Of a stretch of 64,000 bases of DNA, positions 26,633 through 38,400 are shown in pieces. Under the pieces are notes generated by a model. That model did no database searches and had not been told where the DNA came from. It saw only the letters and a program-made list of their open reading frames with translations. Within the stretch, counting starts at the first letter, position 1, and each line of letters begins with the position of its first letter. The stretch spans positions 41,929,695-41,993,694 of the forward strand of contig CM049316.1 in NCBI GenBank assembly GCA_026874595.1. The letters are read 5' to 3'. The stretch comes from Sipunculus nudus (taxonomy: Eukaryota; Annelida; Sipuncula; Golfingiida; Sipunculidae). A program made the position numbers and the translations under genes.

Positions 26633-27999
26633 AACACAGAATTACCTCATTCAACTGAAATAAGATTTTATTTGATCCGTTCTTTCTGCAAACACAGCCC
26701 CGTCAGGTGTATAATTATAAAGTGTGCGAATAAAGATCGCATTTACAATGTACACGGCATAAAGAAAATAATAGAAAAACACATAACTATTCCTAAAGTA
26801 GTTTAAATGTCACATTAATCCGGGTAAATCCAGCGAAATGTTAATCAATGGGGTGGGAGAGTGTTCTCACGAGAGTCAAATATAGATAACAGCTATATAT
26901 ACGGCCGTATTTATCAAAACGACAGCTATAACATATTTTAATATATGTTCATATATTTTAGGCGTGTTCTAGGAAATTCTTTTTTATATCTATATAGGAC
27001 AATCAAAACACTTGAGTGTACTTACTGCTTCAAAACAAAATGAAACTTACGTAATCCAAACCACAGTTGTGAGAGCAAGACACAAATAGGCCTATCCCGC
27101 TTTTCTGGTTTATTTATTTGTAAACCAAATCATGGGTCGATGAGAAAAAGGAAACAACCATACAAAAAGGCGGGAAATATACATCCAATACCCTGTATTG
27201 ATGTCCTAGCCGCTGTTTTGTGTACAGCAATTTACCTGAATAATAATATATATATAACAAATCATGAATAAGTTGTGTTTAAATATATTTATTGTCATGC
27301 TCCAAATGGACGATGGTACACTTAATATATCAAGTTAAATCATACAGGCCTACACTTTAATGGCTAAGTAGGAATTTGGAAAACTATGTAATGACATATA
27401 TAGTTGAACGCATATAGAAGATATCTTTGAGTCAAGGCGCCGACGTTAAATTTAGAATAGCTTATTCAATTTATCACAGGGATGATATACACATATCATA
27501 CATATATTATATATTATAAATGTATATATATATCCGTGTATTGAAAAAGAGTAACACAGAAATGAAGAAAAAATAAAAACCCGAATCTCAAGGGCGAAAG
27601 GTTCATAGTTAGTGTACATGATTGACCACAGATGGCGCCAACTCTCAACGCTTCCCTGATTATACATTGTAGTTGAATTCTGTTCTCATAACACTTTTTC
27701 TTTTCATATACTGAGACAAAAGTACTGTCAGAGCCAGTTATGTTTTCTTTGAAATGTTGTTAATGAAGATAACCAAATGGATCCCTTTAACATAGCTACT
27801 GAAACCAAATAAATTTAAATTCATGTTCAACTGTAATATGCAGGAGCTAATAGAATGTACATTTACCTGGGCTATGCTATTTGGTTATCAAACACAGAAC
27901 ATGGGGTGTGTACCAAAATAAAATTCCAAATTTATGATCCAGACAAGGCTCTGCATCCCCCCTCAAAAAAACTAGGGACCCATGGGTCTGGAGGCTCAG
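26633..27999. other. Unassigned AT-rich sequence
   Basis: No exon, RNA or repeat family recognised. Small TA-rich tracts near 27510. Confidence 0.4.
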
Positions 28000-29480
28000 C
28001 TGACTTTGTCTATAAGGATATATATTTATGAGGTTTTCCAAAATATTGGTCCTGTGATCAGTTTGAAGCCAACCTGTCTACCCAAACTGGAGTTATCATC
28101 CATAAACTAATTTGTGAATGGATGTGACCTTAACCTTTGACCTTGTGACCCCAAAATCAAAAGGAAAACTTCCCCTATTGGCAGGTGCACCACATATTGA
28201 TGATGGAAGGATTGAGATGAAAAGTTTGGCTTCAAATGCATCCACAATCTTTCTAAAGTGGTGGGCCCTGTGACCTTGGCCTTTGATCTCATGACCCCAG
28301 AATTAACAGTTCTTACTTTAGTGGTTGGTCATATATAAGTAAAGTTTGAAACCAATATTTCAAACCAAACTGGTGTCATCATCTGGAAACTAATATGTGG
28401 ATAGATGCCCACATGACCTTTGACCTTGTGACCCCAAAATCCATAAGTTACTTCCGCTATTGGCAGGTGATCAACATCTGGAAGATAGGTTTTGGACAGA
28501 AAGAATGGATAAAATACATCAACAATCTTTTTAAAGATGTGGGTCCTGAGACCTTGACCTTTGGCTTTATGACCCTAAAATCAAAAGGGTTCTTACATTA
28601 TTGGTGGGTAATATATAAGTCAAAATTGAAACCAATATGTCAATCCAAACTGGAGTTATCATCTGGAAACTAATTTGTGAACAGATGGCCCCTGTGACCT
28701 TGACCTTTGACCATGTGACCCCAAATTCATTTATGCTCTCCCCATATTGGCAAGTCAGCTAAATGCGCAAAATGGAAAGTTTGGGATGAAAAGCTTGGCT
28801 TAAAATGCAGCCATAATCTTTTTGAATAAGCGAGTCCTTTGGCCTTGACCTTTGACCTCATGACCCCAAAATCATATAGGTTTTTGCTTTAGTGGTGGGC
28901 TATACGTAAGTCAAGTTTGAAATCCATGTGTCAATACAACCTGGAGTTATCATCTGGAAACAAATTTGTGTGGATGGACGGATGGACAGACAGACAGACG
29001 AACAGACAGACAGACAGGGTGATTACTATATGGCATCCACTTGTGATCAATAAACACACCAGGTTTTGGGACACTAGATGTAATTACAGCTGAGAGCCTG
29101 ACATGATTGTTGTCATTTTATAGTAAAAAAAATAGAAAAATATTCGTTAAAATAACAAAAAATACAGGTGGCGCCACCACATTTCGGGAACTGACAAAAC
29201 TAGTCATGGTCAATATTCAAGGCAAGATTCATGACAATCCATGCATTAAATATCAAGATATTGGAGGTTTTGTATTATACTTTTGATTATTCTGGGGGGT
29301 ACTTTCAAGTCCCATAGCTCGGAGGATATAGGTCACAGTGTCCAAGGAGATTTTTTATTGACCTCCTTGGATGTTAACTTAGAAGTTTCTAGGACCAGTA
29401 GTTACGATTTGTGCCCTTTTACAGACAGCCAGACGGACGACGGACAAAGTGCCATTCCTATACCTCAGTTGACTTACAGT
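28000..29480. repeat. Dispersed repeat, TGACCTTGACCTTTGACC family, second block
   Basis: About four units of the ~290-bp repeat, then a (GGACAGAC)n-like stretch, an exact ggtggcgccacc at 29167, and a 'ggggggtactttcaagtcccatagctcggaggatatagg' unit. The order is the same as in the 20.9-22.2 kb block. Confidence 0.85.
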
Positions 29481-31517
29481 AAGCTGAGCTAAAAACAGAA
29501 GAAAAACATGCAAGTTCCATAAAATTGACTTGGTGCAGTGACCTTCACATTAAAATCTTGGCCCTGGATATTTTCAGTTATCTCCTCCCTTAGTACAAAG
29601 AGGGTCTACACTGGAGGCTCTGAACTTATAGCAATTTTAGTGCAATTTTTTTAGTGCAATAATCCCTTGAGACTTCTTTGCAAAAAGCACAAACATGTAC
29701 TAATCTGTGGTCCCAAATACTTTTTCCTGAGCAGTTGCCTGCCAGGCTATTCAATAATGTAACCACCCTGTTCTGAAATTGTTGGGTCCACCGAAGATTC
29801 CATTTGCAGAATGGATGATATTACATGTGAGACATGTGTGAAATATTGTAGTAAAGGAAACTTAAGTGGTGCTTGTTGGGTCAAGTAATGGATGGGATGG
29901 CAATATAGGCTGGACTTAAAAGATAAGGAGCATTTGACTTTGTTCTTTTTTCCAACCAACAGAGGAAAACATAGCTGATTATATGTGTTTTGGAATTATG
30001 ATAAGATAGCAGATATGAGATAATGAATTTATTTACACATTACTTCAACGGTACACGACATTGTATGTACATGCACAACTACACATTTAAGTGAAATCAA
30101 AGACAGCTTCATGAAAGCAAAGACAGCTTCATGCATTTGTGGGTGAGTGTGTGTGTGTGTGTGTGTGAGACCTTGTGCATATACAGCTATAAATAAGAAT
30201 AATCCACAATACAGGGAACATACACAATTTGATGAATATAAGTATAAATGCTAGTAACAATTATTTGCTTGTTCTCATCAAGATTACTTGTATATATACA
30301 TTTAACAAATGAAACATATATAAAGACTGTATTATAGTATATATTAACCAGCTATTGAACAAAAAATGCAATCCCGTTTTCACACACAACAGATTTAGAC
30401 AAAGACACTTTTAACAACGAGCTATTTAACAACAAGACAGGTATGATCAACAGTTAGAACTGGTTACTGAAAATACTGGAACCAAAGCACCTGCCTTTAA
30501 ACTCATTATTTATACTTTAATTTCTCTGCTATGCCCCTGTAACAAAGCATTTTGTTACATCAAGGAATCCATTCCGCAGACCACACACACAAAAATAGAT
30601 TATTCCATATTGTACTTTCTGACCAAACAACTGTGCTAAAATTAACTGGTCAAGACAGAATATGTTGAACTAAAGTAACTTTCAGGAACTAACATAACTG
30701 AAAAGTTACTGTTACAGCACAGTATGTTGAATTTGCTTATTTTCATAAAGGATAAAAAAAAATGTGCTTAAATTCTTGAAATATTGCATACAAACAAATA
30801 AAACTTGATATTAACAGATTTCAGTAGATTTTCCAAGATTCCCTTATATATTCTTTGAAGAGAACAAAGGCAAGAGCATAAGGCTGGAAATATCACCAAG
30901 GATACTCATTTGTAGAAAAATGTTGATCCAAGTGAAATAGCAGCAGTGATTTTGTAGACCCATTTTATTCTTTTGTTTGGTGTGGCCTAAGGGGCATTAT
31001 GGCTAAAACAAATTTCCTCTCAGGTTAGTAGCTTCAAACAGACGTTTCAACTATACTTTATTCTGAATGTTTCATCACAAGTCCTTACAAAACTGTGTAC
31101 TTACTACTTAAAACTAGTATAGGCTTTGTGTATTGCACTTACTGTTCTGTGCATAAGACAGTCCAGCTATGCAGAGAAGGCATGCAATATTTACAAATGC
31201 TAACATGTAAACAGATAATTAATTAAACATTAATAGTAAATCTCACACTCTTTATTATCACTCAATTTAAATGCCTGTTACAAGCTGACATTCCAAATAA
31301 TTATTTGCACACTATCATTTGATTTATCAATTAATTGAAAATGTACATTACAAGTAGAAAACTTTTATGCTATTGATAAAGAAAATTAACAGACTAATAA
31401 TTGTTTGAAATTACCTCTTTTATAGAAATACCTATGTAGCAATCACAGGCACCTGATCAACCTAGAAACTCCAGATAAAATCTGCACCCAGTATTAGTTG
31501 GCTACCTTTGCATGCTA

Positions 31518-31728
31518 GTGACATCTAGTGGTGAAGCTGAAACTATAATCTCAGACCCTGCAAAGGCTATATATATAATATCAAACTTCATTATTGAATT
31601 TTCTTAACAGTATTAAGTGGCAGTTAACATATTAATCACATAGTTAATACAATTATGCAGTGAATTCTGTTATGGCCATACAGAATTAGTCAAGAGTTTA
31701 TACTTCTTTGTCCACCACTAGGTGGCTC
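31518..31728. promoter_or_regulatory. Pair of CTCF-like motifs
   Basis: CCACTAGATGTCAC on the minus strand (31518-31531) and CCACTAGGTGGCTC on the plus strand (31715-31728). Each matches CCASYAGRKGGCRS at 13 of 14 positions by eye. The orientation is divergent. They lie in the probable 3' region of PIP4P. Confidence 0.3.
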
Positions 31729-32769
31729 TTCTGCTAACATCAGCCTAATCACATGATGCTGACCATTAACATGGCAGATTTTTATCTATATTTTTATTTT
31801 AAAATTTGTGCTTTTCTCACAGACTGATATCTCCTGCTGCCAGCAGCTTTGTCACATTCTCCTGATATCAGTCGTTGTACCTGCTGTTGTCAGAGCCAGC
31901 AATCTATCTATCACATCCTCCAGTCTTAAAACTTCTGGTGTGAGTCAAATCTATCAGTCCAAATATACTGTACTTGTGGCCAACTAATCTGTTCATTATT
32001 TCTCAGTATATTATAAATATGGTTTTGAAAGGATGGAGGATGTAATTATGGCACAGGCTACAGAGTTAAAATGAAGATTCTGCCATGATGAATGGTGATT
32101 CAAACTTCTCTATGTAAGTACTGACTCACTCTAAATTACTGATCAATACACAACTTGTATAACATATCACTGACCACATCCTTCTTCGGGTAACTCTCTT
32201 TTTTATATAAAACTCTATTTGCAAACATATATTTTTTATAATGTTATGTACATATATATATATTTATATAACAGGGTTCTCCACTTCTAAAAAATTATAG
32301 AGAGGTGCAATGAGTGGGTGGGCGATCAACAAGATTTAGTTTGCAATCATTTTAATGCAATTTGCATTCATTTCATCATTTTTTTGCATCATTCCTTGAA
32401 AAAAAAATAACGAGGTGACCCGTTTGCATGTTTGAAGGAAGAGAGAGTTCTGATATATATTTATATATACCAGTGCATAAGTACACTTATACTCAAAACA
32501 TTCAGTCTCACCACTCAATATTCCCTAAATATCTGAAAAATTACAATTATATATAAGTGTGTGTTACATTATACAGAGTTTCCTAATTATTTTAAATATA
32601 TCATGTTTACATCAGATCCTGTCAGCATGCAAACTGGAGGTCTCAGTTTCAACAAATTTCATAAGCACATACATTGACTTGACTTTTACCCTTTGGACTT
32701 GAGACAAGGACTTAGTTTTAGTTATGATGGGACCTTGTGTATAATGTACAAGCACAGTTTGATATCATA

Positions 32770-32843
32770 ATGTATATTCATTAGACAGCACATGAATATT
32801 CATAAGTAACAATGAATATTCATGAGGTCACATGAATATTCAT
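32770..32843. promoter_or_regulatory. Four phased ATGAATATTCAT palindromes
   Basis: Three perfect ATGAATATTCAT palindromes start at 32792, 32812 and 32832 (20-bp steps), and a one-mismatch copy (ATGTATATTCAT) at 32770. The sequence is two overlapping ATGNATAWW half-sites of the Pit-1/POU type. An AGGTCA half-site lies at 32825. The function is inferred only from the motif. Confidence 0.4.
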
Positions 32844-33426
32844 CAAGCATATGTGGTCAAAGTTAAGAAGAAAACTTAACAAGAACAGACTCCACCATTA
32901 TAAAGCGATTGGTCTAGTAATAGTGAATAACAGCTTATACCCACAATTAATATATCATTAAACCTTGCAAAGAACATCACTGATATTCACTTCATATCCT
33001 GTAAATCAAAGATATCCCGGTCTTTTCTATTCTTTTGAATAATAAAATCAATGACTGATGAAATATCATAAATATGCCACAAGGCTCAAGCTTATTGACA
33101 GACTTCTGTGATGTGCTAGATCATAGCTCACAAACAAGAATAAACAGGAAATACTGACTTTAAAAGTTTGATGACTGCATTTATACAGCTGCTGTTGACT
33201 TAGATTATTGCGTACTATCCGTACAGTTTCTCCTTGGATATTATACCTGATTGATGTCCGTTCTGCTATCACTGGTACAAGTATAAGAAGACAACTGACC
33301 ACAATATAAAGTGTCTCATCATCACACATGCAGAATCCTGCTGTCTGAGTTTGTATTCTCAGATAACACAGTAGCTAAGTAAGACACAGTCTGATCATGT
33401 TGTCTTTAAGTCACCTCAAAATGACC

Positions 33427-33482
33427 TTCATGCTTGACCTTGAACTTTGCTGACTTCATGCTTGACCTTGAACCCTGCTGAC
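33427..33482. repeat. 28-bp tandem duplication spanning the PIP4P stop codon
   Basis: Two copies of ttcatgcttgaccttgaac.. (33427-33454 and 33455-33482) differ at two positions. The minus-strand copy nearer the gene encodes SRVQGQA and the TGA; the other lies in the 3' UTR. The unit contains TCAAGGTCA, an NR5A/ERR-like extended half-site. Confidence 0.85.
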
Positions 33483-33541
33483 CTTCATGATAGAGTAAAA
33501 CAATGCCCTGATCATGAAAATCACACCAACAATTAGTGCAC
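33456..33541 (-). CDS. PIP4P (TMEM55): PIP4P exon 8 (end of second membrane segment, stop codon)
   Basis: The coding part is 86 nt, entering in phase 1. It reads [20 protein letters not shown] and then a short tail, SRVQGQA, before TGA (33456-33458). The vertebrate equivalent is LLGLICLIRACYWGAIRVSYPEHSFA, so length and the IRA core agree. Acceptor attgcag. The last codons and the stop lie in the second unit of a 28-bp tandem duplication (33427-33482). Confidence 0.9.
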
Positions 33542-35340
33542 CTGCAATTAACAAAAACATTCAACTGTCAATAAAACTGATTCTAACTACTGATTACATA
33601 GTTGTTCTAAAATACTTTTCATAATAAAACATGATCATATCATTACCATAGAACATATTCTGATAATTTGAAACATGACAAAGATGGCTGACAGTAAGAC
33701 ATTCCAGTACAATTGCAATTTCTTATAAAATGCAGCTACACACATTTAAAAAAAAATTTCACATTTTATATTTTCAACATTTTTTGGTGGAAGCATACAC
33801 CTAACTTTAATCTAATGTACCCTTATAATACCTTAATTTATAAATGAATGATCTGTTTATGTTCCCCCTGGTGAGCCAGTCTTCATACAATGAGTCCACA
33901 CTAATACAGGTGTCAGCCTGAGCCAGCCAGCTACTAACTCAGAGATACTAGATGGTCATCAGTGCATCCTGAAGGGACTGCCTGTACTTGTTTGGTCTGT
34001 GTGAGGCTGGTGTCAGCCCCACACCAGAAAGCAGAGCTCCCCGATTCCCAATTGTTTTATCTCAAGATTCCGAATGTAATGACCATACACATGCCACAGT
34101 CAAGTTCAAACCAAAAGCTCCTAGTTTACTGGTTCAGTATTCAGACACCCTAACCCTTTCGCCATTGAGACTGGTCAACAATCTTACTAGTAGGGCTGAT
34201 ATGAAATACAGATACATCTACTGATGCAAGAGAAATGATAAGATTAATCAAAGGTCTGACCAGATTCAATACAATTACTAATGGTCCTGAAAAGATTTAG
34301 TATTATGACTACTGATAGCTCTGACCAGAATCAATACAATCACTGACCGCCCTGACAAGAATTAGCATTATGACTAAGTACTGATAACTCTGACCAGAAT
34401 CAATACAATCACTGATGGACCTGACAACAATTAGCATAATGACTACTAATAGCTGTGACCAGAATTAATACAATTATTGATGGCTCTGACCACCTCAATT
34501 TTTGTCAAATAGAATTCAAACATTGTTTCTGGCACAGGGCCAAGAATCTAACCACTGTGAGTGGAAGTTGCATGTTAAAAATTTGGAGGTGAATGCACAC
34601 TGGTCTGATTACAATTCTTTGCTCTCTGTGCACCATGGTGTTTGAAGCTAGAAAATCTTGCTATACACAGCAGCAGTTACATGGTAGTTGTTCTGGGACA
34701 AGTGCACTGTACAGCAATTAGTGTGACTGACACTAATCTTTTTCATGGTTTCACCATGACAATACTGAGCTCCTAACACTGCTTAACCAAGAATACTGCA
34801 ACCAGAAGTGGTTATTTTAATCAATTGTACAGCCTCTCTTAACATAAAAATATCAATGTTTCATTGATAATCCCTTTACAAAAATTGACATTAATAATTA
34901 TATCAAAGAATAACCCTTAATTTATCAATACCTAACCACCATGCACAGGCTGATAACAATTATTCTCAATAATAATATTTCTCTTGACAGCAAGGCATAC
35001 ACAAAAGCATATTCCAGTCTTGTTATAATAAATGTATAAATAATAAATGTATTATTCAAGTTTAACAATAAAACTTACCAATCCATACAATGTACAGTCC
35101 TGCTTTTGATCTGTTGCGACGATCTTTAAAATTGTACACCTGTGAACAAACAGTAATACCATTATGCTAGAACTTATGAATTCAACAGCATGTTGCTATG
35201 GTCATATACACATTCATGAGAAGTTGAAAAGCTTTGAGTATGAGGTAGGGAAGTCACTTGTTTTCACTAATTTCTGTTAAACCAAAACTGATTTACAGAT
35301 TTAAAAGTCACCAATACAATTTATACATTCATGTAACTGA

Positions 35341-35416
<76 letters not shown>

Positions 35417-38400
35417 TATATATATATCTGACAGGAATCATAAAGTATGTTTTTGTCTTACATGTCCAGCTACATATGTATTGTGAAGTATCCAATAATA
35501 ATCATGTCTACTCACCATGACACCGATGGCAATTGCAAGGAAAAGTAGGCCCAGAACCAAAAAGAATATGCCTCGACTTCGTGCATAGGAAGGACCAACA
35601 GACGATCTGTAATATATGTCATAAAAATATAAAGCTACAAGTATCAGCATGACAGGAAGTGTAGAAATGTGTCAAATCTGAGGTTGTTATTAATGATTTC
35701 AGAAAATAAACCATGATCATTCAATTATATGACCTTAAAACCAAGAAAGCAAGTATCATTTTCCATCAAAATCAAGTTAAATCTAGCGTCCTTTTTTTTT
35801 ATCTGCTACTACACACATATCCAAATTGTACTGCTGTAATGAAAATGAAAATAGTAAACTAGGGCTGGTTAATATAACAGTCCATTTTACATACTCTATT
35901 CAGTGAAGGTCTGTTTTTTCCTTCAATATTTTAAAATCTGCTGCAGCAAAGAAATAAATGAACTATGTAATTTATCAAGAATGTGATTTGTGTGTCTGTG
36001 TTATTACTTCCATAGCTGTACCAAAAATTACAAATTTTTTCTTTTGTGTCAGCTCAGCTGATTTCTGTTTTAAAAAAAATAGACTTTTAAGAACAGTCAC
36101 ATGAAAACCAGATGGTCAGTAGTGGTAGAATGGAATGGGAGTAGAAAATTATGTCTGTATTTAGAGGTCAGTAAGTGCACTTACATCCTCTGGCAGTGAG
36201 GGCACCGGGCTAGGGCTCTGTTTAGAATGTTAAACTGAAATGAAACAAACCAAAGAAATATATAACCACTGTATGTATCAGTAATGCTTAAATGAGTAAT
36301 CAAGTAAGGGTAATTTTATGCAAGTTTTTGTGTCTGAAAACAGGACCTGAGTACTTGTGTAGTTCTGTATTCTGAGATATTCAACTTCAAGTATTTATTC
36401 ATGAAAATATGAAGTATGCCCATAAATCTATAATATATTTCTTAAGAATATTAATAATGTGTTGTGATCATTAGTTTCATTACACCAAATTACATGTATT
36501 ACTACCATACATTCAAGACATTACACATTCTTATAAAATGGAAAATATATGTGATTCCCATTCATGAATTTTGTGGTCACTTTTAATGTTTCCTTGCAGT
36601 TTTTAGAAATTATAACAGGTACCAGAGTTAAAGTCAGTTAAAACGTATCAAATACATATTCAATACCAAACTCTGTTTCAGCCCTAATCATTTGTGATTT
36701 ATGGTAAGTACTTTAACTGGAGATTAGCCTCTAGGAGCTAAATTTACAACTGAAAACATGTTTTAACAAAAGGTGGGCTTATACCTAATGTTATAATAGG
36801 CATTCTACTTTAGAATGAAATTATTATAATCTCAATGCTTGACAGTATTAATACATGATAAAAAGATGAATGAGTGCCATTTAGACTGTTTTTGTAATAT
36901 ACAAAAGCATGATAATGTAAAATCATTAACAACAAATAAACAAAATTATAAACTATATACATTATGAATTTTAATTCAGATAGTATAAGGCTGCTGAACC
37001 CACATCTTTATCAAGTCTTTTGTAACCTTGCATTGTTATGAACCCACATTTTTTGTTCTTGATTACAAGTTCATTTTATGAGAACAGCAATTGTTGAGTA
37101 AATGGTGTACCTTTGTTTTATCTATGATGTAGTGGTATAAAAATTCATGAAGTGAACCTCATACTTTCCTATTAAACTTTTACAAATAAACATATTAATA
37201 ATATACTATTTAAAGTATGAAAACAACTGAAGTTTATGAGGCATTTAACCCATATTTATTTGTAAGATAATGTGGGTCTTCTTCAGATTAATCAGCACAA
37301 TTTGTGTCCCAGATAATGCACCTGGTCTCATGATCATGAAACAGTTAAATTTCATGTACATATATCACAGGACAATAACAGTTGTGTGTGATTTTTCTGT
37401 ACATCAAGTGGGTCACCAAATCAACAGTTTATAAATGTTGTAAAGTTAACAATTATAATGGACCAGGTGGTCTTTCAGCTGTACATATGGAGTTTGAAAC
37501 ACAGCATTCTAACTGCCTAGAATAAGCATATGCTAATCACCAGGATTCCCTTTGTGTGACGTGTGTTTGTGTGTGCATATCATTAAGCAAGCCTGAGAGG
37601 AAAGCCATACAGCGATACTGGTGACATACTTAGACACAGCTCCTATAAGATAATATACCTGTCTTATGCTTAGGGGCAAATACTGTAATTATTATTTTAA
37701 AAAGACAGGTTCATGACCTATGGTAGCACTGTCTCTTGAAGGATGATTACGGTAAGGTGTACATAACACAAGAATGATACTTTTTGGTTACAGTGGAATC
37801 TCTCTGAAAGACCATCTCTCTTATACAACCTACTGTCTTTTAAGATCACCAGTGGGTAAACAGAAAGCATGCACATTGGTTGTAACAGACCTATCTAATA
37901 AGACCACCTGTGAATTAAGACCAATTTTGGCCAGTCCCATGGGTGGTCTCATAACACAGGTTTTACTGTATTCCTCCTTCTGGACTTTAGGTATTTATGT
38001 ACAAGAGGCAAGAAGCAATCATGAAATGAAAATCTGTCTCAAGGCTATAGAATGAATCTTTAAGGTTTTAGTGAGATTTCACCATTTTGGATTTAAAACC
38101 ATTGTGTCTGTGTTTAAAGTGGGGACCTGCTCCCCCCCCCCCCCCCATAATCGAGCACTTATTCTAAATCCTTATTCAATTGTGTTGCATTATAATGAAT
38201 GATAAGTTCAAATTTAAAGATACATGTCCTCTTCATTTTAGTAATTTAATTACTGTGTTATATTCAACATCAAATTAAAGCTGCTACTCTTATAAATTTG
38301 TTTGTCCCTAATATATCCTCTTTATAACAACTTAGGAGGTTACATAACAGAATAAAGAATATCAACAAATTTATTTTGATATGGCTATAAAGATAGGTAA

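Larger units (their letters stand above)
30000..33455 (-). other. Probable 3' UTR and downstream flank of PIP4P
   Basis: About 3.4 kb after the stop codon with no further gene that I can support. It is unusually free of the dispersed repeats seen on both sides, which could fit a long 3' UTR. Several AATAAA signals occur on the minus strand, for example near 31250 and 30030, and I cannot choose the true poly(A) site. It also contains ATGAATATTCAT palindromes (32.8 kb), CTCF-like sites (31.5 and 31.7 kb) and a (TG)n tract near 30150. Confidence 0.35.
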
